NCBI RefSeq assembly: GCF_900101815.1
Contig: NZ_FNAO01000001.1
Location: 496,001-560,000, forward strand
Direction: 5' to 3'
DNA from: Pricia antarctica
Lineage (GTDB): Bacteria > Bacteroidota > Bacteroidia > Flavobacteriales > Flavobacteriaceae
Length of the DNA: 64,000 nucleotides
Part shown: one piece after another, positions 26,817 to 36,082 of the stretch
Layout: each line of letters begins with the position of its first letter
Position numbering within the stretch: position 1 is the first letter of the stretch
Translations under genes and position numbers: made by a program
The notes under the pieces: model-generated
What the model saw: only the letters and a program-made list of their open reading frames with translations
Database searches by the model: none
What the model was told of the DNA's origin: nothing

Positions 26817-27557
26817 ATGATAACAACGCAGAACCTCACCAAAACATACAATTCCCAAACTGTTTTAAATATCAAAAACCTAGAAATTCCCAAAGGCCAA
26901 AGTTTTGGCCTTGTAGGTAACAACGGCGCTGGAAAGACCACTTTCTTTAGTCTGTTGCTCGATCTCATCCAGCCTACCACGGGCCATATTATCAATAATG
27001 AGGTTCAAGTGGACCAAAGCGAGGCGTGGAAACCTTTTACCTCGGCCTTTATTGACGAGACTTTTTTGATCGGATACCTAACCCCCGAAGAATACTTCTA
27101 CTTTATCGGGGAATTGCGCGGACAAAACAAGGCAGATGTAAACGCCTTGCTCGCGAATTTTCAGGATTTCTTCCATGGCGAAATCCTAGGGCAGAAGAAA
27201 TACCTTCGCGACCTCTCCAAAGGCAATCAAAAAAAGGCAGGTATCGTCGCCTCCTTTATCGGCAACCCCGAAGTGATAATTTTGGACGAGCCTTTTGCCA
27301 ATCTCGATCCCACCACCCAAATCCGCCTCAAAGACATCATAAGGGATTTGGCATCGAAGCAGGGTGTTACCGTTTTGGTGTCGAGCCATGACCTAATTCA
27401 TGTGACCGAGGTCTGCGAGCGCATCGTAGTGCTGAACAAGGGCGAAATAGTTAAAGATATCGTGACTTCGGCCGAGACACTGAAGGAATTGGAGCTGTTT
27501 TTTAGTGGAAATGAGGGGACGGAAAGCGCCTTTTCGGAAAGAAATACTTCTCTTTGA
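26817..27557 (+). CDS. ABC transporter ATP-binding protein (exporter type)
   Basis: A 246-residue ATPase. Walker A is GNNGAGKTT, the signature is LSKGNQKKAG, Walker B is VIILDEPFANLDP and the switch histidine lies in VSSHDLIHV. The GNNGAGKTT and LSKGNQ forms are typical of the CcmA/NatA-like export ATPases. It follows the DUF5687 permease directly and is the last gene of the padR operon, ending before a terminator hairpin at 27567-27590. Confidence 0.93.
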   Translation: MITTQNLTKTYNSQTVLNIKNLEIPKGQSFGLVGNNGAGKTTFFSLLLDLIQPTTGHIINNEVQVDQSEAWKPFTSAFIDETFLIGYLTPEEYFYFIGELRGQNKADVNALLANFQDFFHGEILGQKKYLRDLSKGNQKKAGIVASFIGNPEVIILDEPFANLDPTTQIRLKDIIRDLASKQGVTVLVSSHDLIHVTEVCERIVVLNKGEIVKDIVTSAETLKELELFFSGNEGTESAFSERNTSL

Positions 27558-27566
27558 GCGATTCTT

Positions 27567-27590
27567 AAAACTGACCGGGTAGTCGGTTTT
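27567..27590 (+). terminator. Terminator hairpin after the padR/DUF5687/ABC operon
   Basis: AAAACtGAC (27567-27575) pairs with GTCgGTTTT (27582-27590) around a short loop, ending in four T residues, 10 bp past the ATPase stop. Confidence 0.55.
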
Positions 27591-27767
27591 AGTCTCTCGT
27601 TATCCTGATTAAAATTAAATTTACTTCGATTTATGGTCAAAAAGCACCCACAAATCACCAAAAACACGAAGGTATAATTGGCGAACGGCTAATTTACAAA
27701 CTAGGTGGTCACTTTTCTCGACGAACCACATAATAATCCAACTGTTTTTCAGTTAAGATTACATAGG

Positions 27768-27775
27768 TACCTTTG
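27768..27775 (+). promoter_or_regulatory. Putative minus-7 element of sprE, near-leaderless
   Basis: TACCTTTG is an exact TAnnTTTG match ending only 5 bp before the TTG start codon of sprE, so transcription is expected to begin at or next to the start codon. Confidence 0.5.
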
Positions 27776-27780
27776 CAATC

Positions 27781-30327
27781 TTGAAACATCCATACAAATA
27801 CATCCTTTTTATTCTTTTGGTGAGCCTCGTTTTTAACGCCTGCTCTACCAAAAAGGATAAATTCGTGAACCGCAACTGGCACGCGCTGAACACCAAGTAC
27901 AACACTTTGTACAATGGCAACATCGCCTTTGAGGAAGGCCGCGAGGAACTCAACACGAATTATAAGGACGATTACTGGGAAATATTGCCCGTAGAACGTC
28001 TAGAGGTTACCGAAGATATCAAACTCGATTCCGAAGACAACAATCCCAATTTTATCATTGCGGAAGAAAAGGCGAGCAAGGCCATACAGAAACATAGTAT
28101 GGATATCAAGGATGAGGAGCGCAATCCGCAGACCGATGAGGCTTTCCTGTTATTGGGCAAGGCGCGCTACTTCGACCAACGGTATATTCCCGCTTTAGAG
28201 GCCTTCAACTATATCATCAACAAATATGATTACAGCGACAAACTGGGCGAGGCGCATATCTGGCGTGAGAAGGTCAACATCCGTCTAGAGAACGAAGACC
28301 TTGCGATCAAGAACCTCAAACGTGTTTTCAAATATGAAAACCTTGACGATCAGGAGTATGCCGACGCAAGAGCTATGCTGGCACAGGCGTATATAAATCT
28401 AGATTCTTTGAGCAAGGCTGTGCAGCAGTTGAAAATCGCATCCTATCATACCAAAAAAAATCCTGAAAAAGGACGGTATTATTTTATTATCGGGCAGCTC
28501 TATAACCGATTGGAGCAGAAAGACAGCGCCAATTATGCGTTCGACAAGATTGTTGAACTGAACCGCAAATCTCCACGGGTATACATGATCAATGCGGAAA
28601 TCGAAAAGATAAGGAATACCGAAGTTACCCCGGAAAACAAGTTGGAAATGCTAGAATTCCTTACTAAAATGGAAGAAAATCGCGAAAATCGGCCGTTTTT
28701 GGACAAAATCTACCGTCAAGTCGCGGAATACCATCTCGAACAGGAAAACGATAGTATGGCCTTGGTATACTTTAACAAGTCGCTGCGCGCTACGGAAATC
28801 GAACCGAAATTGAACGCGCTGAATTATGAAAACCTGGCCGTGTACAACTTCGACCAGAACGAATACAAGCTGTCAGGAGCCTATTACGATAGCGTATTGA
28901 CCAATCTTGAGGATAATACCAAGAAATTCCGTTCGACCAAGAAAAAGCTGGATAATTTGGAGGATGTCATCAAATATGAGGATATCGCCCAAAATGCCGA
29001 TAGCATTATTACACTATACAAGCTTCCGGTTGACGACCAGATTGCCTATTTCGAAAAATATGTGGCCCAACTGCAAGCTGAAAAGGCCGCCGCCGCTAAA
29101 AAGGAAGATGAACGTATTACCGCCGGTTTCGCCCAGTTCGCCGAAAGCAAAGGCGGAAAGGAAAATAAGGGGAAGTTCTACTTCTACAACCTGACCAGCC
29201 TAGGCTACGGCAAGAACGATTTCGTTCAAAAATGGGGAAAACGGCAACTCGAAGACGACTGGCGCTGGAGCAAAAAAAACAGATTATTGCCTTCCGAAGC
29301 GACGGGTGAACTAGTCGCTGCCAACGACAGCCTAAACGACGAACCGACCGAGGAGGAAAGGTTGACAGTCGATTTTTATATGGATAGAATCCCAAAAGAA
29401 GAATCTTTTATCGACAGCCTGAAGACCGAACGCAATTTTGCCAATTATCAATTAGGACTCATCTACAAAGAAAAGTTCAAGGAAAATGGCTTGGCCGCTG
29501 GAAAGTTGGAAGATGTGCTGGCATCCGATCCCGAAGAACGATTGATTCTTCCATCCAAGTACAACCTGTATAAAATATATGAGGAAGAAGGCAGTCCGCT
29601 GATGGCGCAGATGAAAGCGAACATTCTACAGAACCATGCCAATTCTCGGTATGCTGAGATATTATTGAATCCAAGAGCGGTTCTGGAAGATGATGCCGAT
29701 AGCCCCGATGCCCGCTATGCCGCGTTGTACCGGTTGTACCAAAAGCAAGAATTTTTACAAACGATTACCGGTGCTGAAGAAAATATTGAGAAATATACCG
29801 GGGACCCGATCGTACCAAAATTCGAAATGTTGAAAGCAAACGCCATCGGAAGGTTGAACGGCTTCGTACCCTTCAAGGAGCAATTGGATTATGTGGCATT
29901 GACCTATCCCAACAATCCCGAAGGTAAAAAAGCGGAACAAATGGTGGCCGAGCAATTGCCAAAATTGGCTATAAAAGATTTCTCTTCGGAAACAGGTTCT
30001 TCAGGCACGGGCAATTGGAAAGTCGTTTTTCCGTTTAGAAGAAGTAATAACGAAATAGCGCTAAGGGTACAGCACGACTTGGAAGAAGCCATAAAAGATT
30101 TAAAGTACAAGAACATGGTCTCCAAAGATATTTACACGCTGGAAGATCAATTTGTGGTCGTTCACGGCTTCCCATCGAAGGACTACGCCTTAGGCTTCGC
30201 CGAACTTATAAATTTTAACAAGGATTATCTTATAAAGGAAGAGAATTTTGTAATTTTATCTTCCAACTATAAAATAATCCAAGTACATAAAAACTTACAG
30301 GAATATAAGGAGCAAATATTGAATTAA
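27781..30327 (+). CDS. sprE: Gliding/type IX secretion TPR lipoprotein SprE (PorW)
   Basis: An 848-residue periplasmic lipoprotein needed for type IX secretion and gliding in Flavobacteriia; PorW, its Porphyromonas counterpart, links PorN to the rest of the secretion machine. The start is TTG at 27781: it gives a good lipoprotein signal (KYILFILLVSLVFNAC), while the next in-frame ATG would remove it. After the lipid cysteine come the family-typical NRNWHALNTKYNTLYNGN, a long run of TPR-like helices (about 100-400) and a charged middle with coiled-coil character. Length matches the family. It stands alone, with gldH elsewhere in the window at 52121. Confidence 0.92.
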   Translation: MKHPYKYILFILLVSLVFNACSTKKDKFVNRNWHALNTKYNTLYNGNIAFEEGREELNTNYKDDYWEILPVERLEVTEDIKLDSEDNNPNFIIAEEKASKAIQKHSMDIKDEERNPQTDEAFLLLGKARYFDQRYIPALEAFNYIINKYDYSDKLGEAHIWREKVNIRLENEDLAIKNLKRVFKYENLDDQEYADARAMLAQAYINLDSLSKAVQQLKIASYHTKKNPEKGRYYFIIGQLYNRLEQKDSANYAFDKIVELNRKSPRVYMINAEIEKIRNTEVTPENKLEMLEFLTKMEENRENRPFLDKIYRQVAEYHLEQENDSMALVYFNKSLRATEIEPKLNALNYENLAVYNFDQNEYKLSGAYYDSVLTNLEDNTKKFRSTKKKLDNLEDVIKYEDIAQNADSIITLYKLPVDDQIAYFEKYVAQLQAEKAAAAKKEDERITAGFAQFAESKGGKENKGKFYFYNLTSLGYGKNDFVQKWGKRQLEDDWRWSKKNRLLPSEATGELVAANDSLNDEPTEEERLTVDFYMDRIPKEESFIDSLKTERNFANYQLGLIYKEKFKENGLAAGKLEDVLASDPEERLILPSKYNLYKIYEEEGSPLMAQMKANILQNHANSRYAEILLNPRAVLEDDADSPDARYAALYRLYQKQEFLQTITGAEENIEKYTGDPIVPKFEMLKANAIGRLNGFVPFKEQLDYVALTYPNNPEGKKAEQMVAEQLPKLAIKDFSSETGSSGTGNWKVVFPFRRSNNEIALRVQHDLEEAIKDLKYKNMVSKDIYTLEDQFVVVHGFPSKDYALGFAELINFNKDYLIKEENFVILSSNYKIIQVHKNLQEYKEQILN

Positions 30328-30425
30328 ATCATTTCGATATACTAAACCACCCAATTATTTCGTTGAACTAATCTAAACTATCGATAAAGGTGTTTAGGAG
30401 TTCACTAACCCCAAAACCATAACAA

Positions 30426-30908
30426 ATGTTTTCTGACAACAAAAAACCAAGAACCATGAACGAAATAGGCGGACAACCCAACAGAATTGAAAAGAATACC
30501 AAGATCACGGGTAATATTGAATCCGAGGCGGATTTCCGCATCGACGGAAAACTGGACGGTAACGTAAAGACTTCCGGCAAGGTCGTTATCGGTAAAGATG
30601 GCTATATTCACGGAAAAGTGGAATGTGTAAACGCCGATATCGAAGGTAGCTTCAACGGTGAGCTTTTAGTTTCCGATTTGTTATCTTTGAAATCCTCGGC
30701 GGTTATCGAAGGTACCGTCGAGGTCTCCAAACTTGCCGTTGAGCCGGGGGCGACCTTTAACGCCACCTGTTCGATGAAGGGCAAGAGCGGATCGTTAAAC
30801 CGGAACACGAGCGATTCGAGTTCAAGTTCATCGGCGACCAACGATTTTAAATCATCATTGACAAACACCAGCCCGAGTAGAAGCAATGAAACCGCAAAAG
30901 CCTCCTAA
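30426..30908 (+). CDS. Bactofilin (polymer-forming cytoskeletal protein)
   Basis: A 160-residue bactofilin. The central beta-helix (about 20-120) shows the repeated pattern KITGNIESEADFRIDGKLDG, GKVVIGKDGYIHGKVE, NADIEGSFNGELLV; a Ser/Asn-rich tail follows. Bactofilins polymerise without nucleotide and organise envelope processes. The coding region overlaps the next gene (AtpZ) by 23 bp, so the two are translationally linked and the gene heads the ATP synthase cluster. Confidence 0.94.
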   Translation: MFSDNKKPRTMNEIGGQPNRIEKNTKITGNIESEADFRIDGKLDGNVKTSGKVVIGKDGYIHGKVECVNADIEGSFNGELLVSDLLSLKSSAVIEGTVEVSKLAVEPGATFNATCSMKGKSGSLNRNTSDSSSSSSATNDFKSSLTNTSPSRSNETAKAS

Positions 30909-31119
30909 AGAGAAAAATAGTACGGTCAAGAATGTAGCCCTACTTTCGGGCATTGCCTTCGAAATGGGCGCCATCATCTACTTGGCAGCCCAGGGCGGTA
31001 TTTGGCTCGACGAAAAGTATCAAAACGAAAAACGGATCTATACGGCGATTGCCACACTCATTGGTGTGGCAATTTCACTATGGGTGGTGTTGCGGCAAAT
31101 TAAGAATGTGAAGTATTGA
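30886..31119 (+). CDS. AtpZ/AtpI family ATP synthase accessory protein
   Basis: A 77-residue protein with two membrane segments (VALLSGIAFEMGAIIYLAAQ and AIATLIGVAISLWVVL), opening with a Lys/Pro-rich tip. AtpZ/AtpI proteins help assemble the c-ring and may carry divalent cations. It overlaps the bactofilin gene by 23 bp and sits upstream of atpB, the usual position in Bacteroidota. Confidence 0.88.
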   Translation: MKPQKPPKEKNSTVKNVALLSGIAFEMGAIIYLAAQGGIWLDEKYQNEKRIYTAIATLIGVAISLWVVLRQIKNVKY

Positions 31120-31155
31120 CTGGGGTAATGAACTGCCCTGATGCATACAATATAT

Positions 31156-31185
31156 CAAATTCTAAAAATAAATTCCAAATTCCAA
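31156..31185. repeat. Degenerate AAATTCC spacer repeat
   Basis: The spacer between atpZ and the DUF6168 gene contains repeated CAAATTCTA / AAATTCC / AAATTCC words. It is one of several gene spacers in this window built from short imperfect tandem words. Confidence 0.5.
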
Positions 31186-31254
31186 AGAAGGAAAACTATG
31201 CAAGTGGCGGGAATTATGACCCTAGTTAAACGTCGCCTACGTCTTGAAAATTAG

Positions 31255-31262
31255 TATTTTTG
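31255..31262 (+). promoter_or_regulatory. Putative minus-7 element before the DUF6168 gene
   Basis: TATTTTTG, an exact TAnnTTTG match, 33 bp upstream of the chosen ATG. Confidence 0.35.
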
Positions 31263-31295
31263 GCTCCGGATCATTCAAAATCAAGAGCCATACCA

Positions 31296-31688
31296 ATGCC
31301 CAAACTGAATCCCATCACTCTCTTTCTCCTTATTTTAGTCACCCTGCTAGGGGCGAGCTTCTTCTTCCACACCATCATCCTACAAAACTATAGCCTCCCA
31401 AAATATGGTGACAAGATTGTACTATCCTATATCATAAACTTCCTAGTAGCTTCTATCATTTATATGGGTCTTTATAGGTTCAGAAATAAATTAAAGACCC
31501 AGATCGGATTCGTTTTTATGGGCGGTAGTTTTTTGAAATTCATCCTGTTCTTTATCCTTTTTTATCCATCCTATAAAACGGACGGGGAAATGGATAGCTC
31601 GGAATTTGCCGCATTTTTTGTGCCCTACGCCATTTGCTTGGTCGTAGAGACGCTTTTTACCGCCAAAATGCTTCAGAAAATGGAATAA
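31296..31688 (+). CDS. DUF6168-like four-helix membrane protein of the ATP synthase cluster
   Basis: A 130-residue hydrophobic protein with four predicted membrane helices (LFLLILVTLLGASFFFH, IINFLVASIIYMGLY, FVFMGGSFLKFILFFILF, FFVPYAICLVVETLFTAKML). I chose ATG 31296 (MPKLNPITLF) over an upstream TTG. Proteins of this size sit between atpZ and atpB in many flavobacteria and are annotated as DUF6168 or ATP-synthase-gene-1-like; a role in assembly or c-ring insertion is guessed from position only. Confidence 0.75.
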   Translation: MPKLNPITLFLLILVTLLGASFFFHTIILQNYSLPKYGDKIVLSYIINFLVASIIYMGLYRFRNKLKTQIGFVFMGGSFLKFILFFILFYPSYKTDGEMDSSEFAAFFVPYAICLVVETLFTAKMLQKME

Positions 31689-31754
31689 ATCAACACCTGG
31701 AAATCACTAGAAAATAAACCATTGTAATGCTTTTTTATTTTTGAAAGAATACCG

Positions 31755-31762
31755 TACATTTG
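31755..31762 (+). promoter_or_regulatory. Putative minus-7 element of the atpB operon
   Basis: TACATTTG, an exact TAnnTTTG match, 54 bp upstream of atpB. Confidence 0.45.
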
Positions 31763-31816
31763 CACGGATTTTCAGAGAACCCTTTTTGGGCCTAGAGACC
31801 GATATTTTCGAGTGAT

Positions 31817-32935
31817 ATGCAAAACTTCTTCGTAAAATTACTTTTTGTTACCACATTGTTTATAGGCAATGGTGCTTTCGCTCAAGACCATGAAAGTGAG
31901 CCGACCGATAAGAAGACCGAGGTCAAGGCATATATTCAACATCACCTCAAAGACTCTCACGACTTTAACCTGTTTTCCAGTACCGACGAAAGTGGTGAAG
32001 TGCAACACTACGGTTTTCCATTACCGGTTATTTTATGGGATGGCGGACTAAAAGTCTTTTCTTCTTCGAAATTTCATCATGGTGAAACCTTGGCCGAGGT
32101 TGATGGCAATACCTATAAATTATACCATAGCAAAATCTATAGGACCGATGAGGAAGGAACCATTAACTATGATGAAGAGCAACATCCCGCCAATCCTAAA
32201 CCTCTAGATTTTTCGATTACCAAAAGTGTAGTAATGATTTTCATTACCGGTCTTTTGATGTTGTGGTTATTTTCCAGTCTTGCAAAATCATACGCAAAGA
32301 ATGGGCTTATAGCCAAGGGTGCCGGTCGCTTTTTTGAACCTATAGTACTCTACATACGTGATGATATAGCACGATCTAACATTGGCGAAACGAAGTACAA
32401 AAAATATATGCCGTATTTATTGACCATATTCTTCTTTATATTTTTCTTGAATATTTTTGGTCTGACCCCACTCGGAGTAAACGTGACGGGCAATATTGCC
32501 GTAACGGTAGCTTTGGCATTGATCACTTTTTTACTAACGAATTTTACGGGGACCAAAGACTACTGGAAGCATTTGTTCGACCCGTTGGGAAACACAATGC
32601 CATGGTATGCCAAGATACCTTTATATATTATTTTGGTCCCAATTGAGTTGTTGGGCCTGATCATTAAGCCTTTTTCACTGTTGATTCGTTTGTACGCGAA
32701 TATGCAGGCCGGTCATATCGTTTTGATGAGTTTGATCGGGCTAATGTTTATTTTTAAGAGTTGGTTAGGCAGTTCATTATCTTTCGGTTTGGCTTTCGCC
32801 ATTTCTTTGATAGAGATTTTGGTTGCACTTTTGCAAGCCTATATATTTACGATGCTTTCGGCACTGTACTTTGGTTTTGCGAGCGAAACCCACGATCACG
32901 CAGATGGACACGAAGGAGAGATACAGCATTTATAA
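31817..32935 (+). CDS. atpB: ATP synthase Fo subunit a
   Basis: A 372-residue subunit a, longer than the enterobacterial form because it has a cleavable signal (ending near AFAQDHESE) and about 110 extra periplasmic residues, as is usual for Bacteroidota. The proton-channel arginine lies in LIRLYANMQAGH, and the last two helices show EILVALLQAYIFTMLSALYFG. It forms the half-channels through which protons reach the c-ring. It begins the core Fo/F1 series atpB-E-F-H-A-G. Confidence 0.97.
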   Translation: MQNFFVKLLFVTTLFIGNGAFAQDHESEPTDKKTEVKAYIQHHLKDSHDFNLFSSTDESGEVQHYGFPLPVILWDGGLKVFSSSKFHHGETLAEVDGNTYKLYHSKIYRTDEEGTINYDEEQHPANPKPLDFSITKSVVMIFITGLLMLWLFSSLAKSYAKNGLIAKGAGRFFEPIVLYIRDDIARSNIGETKYKKYMPYLLTIFFFIFFLNIFGLTPLGVNVTGNIAVTVALALITFLLTNFTGTKDYWKHLFDPLGNTMPWYAKIPLYIILVPIELLGLIIKPFSLLIRLYANMQAGHIVLMSLIGLMFIFKSWLGSSLSFGLAFAISLIEILVALLQAYIFTMLSALYFGFASETHDHADGHEGEIQHL

Positions 32936-33009
32936 TTTAGGTACATTATTATTCCGGTGAAGGCCGGGATTTGTTGCATTGAATTTTTAATTTTTAAACT
33001 AGATAGATT

Positions 33010-33201
33010 ATGGAAATTCCAGTAATGGTAGGTGCAGGTTTGGTTGTTATCGGTGTTGGTATCGGTATCGGTAAAATCGGGGGTTCAGCGATGGACGCAA
33101 TTGCCCGTCAGCCTGAAGCTTACGGTAAGATTCAAACAGCGATGCTGATTGCAGCAGCGCTTATTGAAGGTATTGGGTTTGCTGCCCTTTTCGCAGTATA
33201 A
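33010..33201 (+). CDS. atpE: ATP synthase Fo subunit c
   Basis: A 63-residue two-helix proteolipid of the rotor ring. The first helix is glycine-rich (GAGLVVIGVGIGIGKIGGSA), the loop carries the conserved RQPEAYG, and the second helix has the proton-carrying glutamate in LIEGIGFAALFAV. No sodium-site signature is evident, so proton coupling is likely. Confidence 0.97.
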   Translation: MEIPVMVGAGLVVIGVGIGIGKIGGSAMDAIARQPEAYGKIQTAMLIAAALIEGIGFAALFAV

Positions 33202-33280
33202 TCAGAAATTGGACATTGGCCACAACGGTTGGTTGTGGCCGATGTTTTTAAAAATTAAGGATTCATAAGGTTTTTATATT

Positions 33281-33781
33281 ATGGAAAAGCTAATAAATGA
33301 GTTTTCAGTAGGTTTGTTCTTCTGGCAGACCGTTCTGTTCATAATTTTACTTTTATTATTGCGCAAATTTGCTTGGAAGCCTATTCTCGACGCAGTGAAT
33401 GATCGTGAAGCTGGGATAAAAAATGCTTTAGTTGCCGCTGAGGAAGCCAAAAAGGAAATGCAAAACGTAACGGCGGACAGCGAAAAGCTTTTGAAGGAAG
33501 CCCGCACCGAACGGGAGGCCATGCTCAAGGAAGCCCGCGAGATCAAGGACAAAATGATTGCCGATTCCAAAGAACAGGCCAAGATCGAAGGCGACAAAAT
33601 GATCAAGCATGCCCAGTCCGCCATCGAAAGTGAAAAGAAAGCGGCCGTGGCCGACATCAAAAACCAAGTGGCCGAACTTTCTATCGCGATTGCAGAGAAA
33701 GTTTTAAAGGAAGAATTATCCAACAAAAAAGAACAGTTAAAACTCGTCGAGAACTTGCTCGGCGACGTCAAGCTGAATTAA
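33281..33781 (+). CDS. atpF: ATP synthase Fo subunit b
   Basis: A 166-residue peripheral stalk subunit: one N-terminal membrane helix (FFWQTVLFIILLLLLRKFAW) then a long charged coiled coil (about 35-145). It joins subunit a to the delta subunit and the alpha/beta hexamer. It ends six bases before atpH. Confidence 0.96.
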   Translation: MEKLINEFSVGLFFWQTVLFIILLLLLRKFAWKPILDAVNDREAGIKNALVAAEEAKKEMQNVTADSEKLLKEARTEREAMLKEAREIKDKMIADSKEQAKIEGDKMIKHAQSAIESEKKAAVADIKNQVAELSIAIAEKVLKEELSNKKEQLKLVENLLGDVKLN

Positions 33782-33787
33782 ATTAGT

Positions 33788-34327
33788 ATGAACGATTCAA
33801 GAGCAGCCTTACGTTACGCAAAAGCAGTCTTGGACCTAGCGGTCGATAACAAGGCGACCGCCGCGGTCGAAAAAAACATGCGCAGCGTTGCGGCGACCAT
33901 TGCCGGCAGTAGTGAGTTACGGTCGGTGTTGGCTAGTCCAGTAATAAATGGCGAATCCAAAAAAGGGGCCTTGAACGTTATTTTTAAGGAGGGCGGCGAG
34001 ATTACCAAAGGCCTTATTAACACCTTGACCGAAAACAAGCGTATCGGTCTTTTGAACGAGGTGGCCTTGAAATACATCATCCTCAACGAAGACCTAAAAG
34101 GTGAGGGCGTTGCCTATGTCACTACGGCCGTACCCCTGACTCCCGAACTGGAGAAAAAGGTCTTGCAACAGCTAGCCAAAATTACGGACGATAAGGTAAC
34201 CATCGAAAACAAAATCGATGAAAATATTATCGGAGGATTTATACTGCGCGTCGGCGATTTACAGTACGATGCCAGCGTATCAAACAAATTGAGCAACATT
34301 AAAAGAGAGTTCACAAATAGTTTATAA
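33788..34327 (+). CDS. atpH: ATP synthase F1 subunit delta
   Basis: A 179-residue delta (OSCP) subunit that caps the F1 head and ties it to the b stalk. It opens RAALRYAKAVLDLAVDN and ends with the family-typical GGFILRVGDLQYDASVSNKL. It directly follows atpF and precedes atpA by 78 bp. Confidence 0.95.
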   Translation: MNDSRAALRYAKAVLDLAVDNKATAAVEKNMRSVAATIAGSSELRSVLASPVINGESKKGALNVIFKEGGEITKGLINTLTENKRIGLLNEVALKYIILNEDLKGEGVAYVTTAVPLTPELEKKVLQQLAKITDDKVTIENKIDENIIGGFILRVGDLQYDASVSNKLSNIKREFTNSL

Positions 34328-34360
34328 GACACTTGTTGAATATTAGGAAAAGGGTAATGC

Positions 34361-34402
34361 CCATCGTCTAATAGCTTACGTCTAACATCTAAACGTCTAG
34401 AA
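34361..34402. repeat. Degenerate CGTCTAA spacer repeat between atpH and atpA
   Basis: CGTCTAATAG, CGTCTAACAT and CGTCTAG words recur with about 14-17 bp periods. No gene or terminator is evident. Confidence 0.5.
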
Positions 34403-34405
34403 AAA

Positions 34406-35986
34406 ATGGCAGGAGTAAAAGCCGCCGAAGTATCGGCAATCTTAAAAAAACAATTATCCGGATTCGATTCATCGGCCACATTGGACGAGGTAGGAACGGT
34501 ATTGCAGGTAGGTGACGGTATTGCCCGTGTCTACGGACTATCTAACGTTCAATACGGCGAATTGGTAGAGTTCGAAGGCGGACTCGAAGGCATCGTTCTG
34601 AACTTAGAGGAAGACAATGTGGGTGTGGTACTTTTAGGCCCATCCAGATACATTAAAGAAGGTGATACGGTAAAACGTACCCAGCGTATCGCCTCCATCA
34701 AAGTGGGCGAAGGTATTGTAGGCCGTGTCGTTGATACTTTGGGAACTCCCATAGACGGGAAAGGACCTATTGCAGGGGAAACTTACGAAATGCCCTTGGA
34801 GCGCAAGGCACCGGGCGTAATTTTCCGCGAGCCGGTAACGGAACCTTTGCAAACCGGTATAAAAGCGATCGATGCCATGATTCCCGTGGGGCGTGGACAA
34901 AGGGAGTTGGTTATCGGCGACCGTCAAACAGGTAAGACTACCGTTTGTATCGATACCATCCTGAACCAAAAAGAATTTTACGACGCCGGCGAACCGGTAT
35001 ACTGTATCTATGTAGCCATCGGCCAAAAAGCATCTACGGTCGCCGCTATCGCGCAGAACTTAGAAGATAAAGGCGCTTTAGCCTATACAACCATTGTGGC
35101 CGCAAACGCATCCGATCCTGCGCCGATGCAGGTGTATGCTCCCTTTGCGGGGGCATCCATAGGAGAATATTTCAGGGATACGGGCCGACCTGCCTTGATT
35201 ATTTATGATGATTTATCGAAACAGGCGGTTGCCTACCGTGAGGTATCCTTGCTTTTGCGACGTCCACCAGGGCGTGAAGCTTATCCCGGCGACGTTTTCT
35301 ACCTTCACTCCCGTTTGTTGGAGCGTTCGTCAAAAGTCATCAACGATGATAAGATTGCACAGAACATGAACGATTTGCCCGACGTGTTAAAACCGATGGT
35401 CAAAGGCGGTGGTTCGCTAACGGCCCTGCCGATCATCGAGACACAGGCAGGTGACGTATCCGCATATATCCCTACCAACGTAATTTCAATTACAGACGGA
35501 CAGATATTCTTGGAGCAAGATCTCTTCAACCAAGGGGTGCGCCCCGCGATTAACGTAGGTATCTCGGTATCTCGTGTGGGAGGTAATGCCCAGATCAAAT
35601 CCATGAAAAAAGTGGCGGGTACGCTGAAATTGGACCAAGCTGCCTTCCGAGAGTTGGAAGCTTTTGCCAAGTTCGGATCCGATTTGGATGCCGCAACCCT
35701 CAACGTCATCGAAAAAGGACGTCGTAACGTTGAAATCCTAAAACAGGCCGAAAACGATCCATTTACGGTAGAAGACCAAATCGCCATCATCTACGCCGGT
35801 TCGAAAAACCTATTGCGTGATGTACCCGTTAATAAAGTAAAAGAATTCGAAAGGGATTATCTGGAATTCTTAAACGCCAAGCATCGTGATACTTTGGATA
35901 CGTTGAAAGCTGGGAAACTGACGGATGAGGTTATTGACACACTGACGACAGTTGCTAAGGATTTATCCGGGAAGTATAGAAATTAG
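34406..35986 (+). CDS. atpA: ATP synthase F1 subunit alpha
   Basis: A 526-residue alpha subunit. The non-catalytic nucleotide site shows GDRQTGKTT, and the conserved [11 protein letters not shown]-like, [21 protein letters not shown] and ARP-type [16 protein letters not shown] segments are present. Alpha alternates with beta in the F1 hexamer. The beta (atpD) and epsilon (atpC) genes are not in this cluster, which is normal for Bacteroidota, where they form a separate operon. Confidence 0.98.
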   Translation: MAGVKAAEVSAILKKQLSGFDSSATLDEVGTVLQVGDGIARVYGLSNVQYGELVEFEGGLEGIVLNLEEDNVGVVLLGPSRYIKEGDTVKRTQRIASIKVGEGIVGRVVDTLGTPIDGKGPIAGETYEMPLERKAPGVIFREPVTEPLQTGIKAIDAMIPVGRGQRELVIGDRQTGKTTVCIDTILNQKEFYDAGEPVYCIYVAIGQKASTVAAIAQNLEDKGALAYTTIVAANASDPAPMQVYAPFAGASIGEYFRDTGRPALIIYDDLSKQAVAYREVSLLLRRPPGREAYPGDVFYLHSRLLERSSKVINDDKIAQNMNDLPDVLKPMVKGGGSLTALPIIETQAGDVSAYIPTNVISITDGQIFLEQDLFNQGVRPAINVGISVSRVGGNAQIKSMKKVAGTLKLDQAAFRELEAFAKFGSDLDAATLNVIEKGRRNVEILKQAENDPFTVEDQIAIIYAGSKNLLRDVPVNKVKEFERDYLEFLNAKHRDTLDTLKAGKLTDEVIDTLTTVAKDLSGKYRN

Positions 35987-36077
35987 TAGTGAGTACAAAG
36001 TATTAAGTATTAAGTAATTTGTTAAGAGGTTTAAACTCATCTATACTAACTACTTACTACTCCATACTAAATACTAA
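35983..36077. repeat. Imperfect inverted repeat between atpA and atpG
   Basis: Arm 35983-36016 and arm 36044-36077 are reverse complements at 26 of 34 positions, with a 27-base loop. Both arms consist of AGTA/AGTATTA words at 7-8 bp periods. In RNA it would form a long stem between the two genes, beginning at the atpA stop codon. Confidence 0.6.
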
Positions 36078-36082
36078 GAAAA

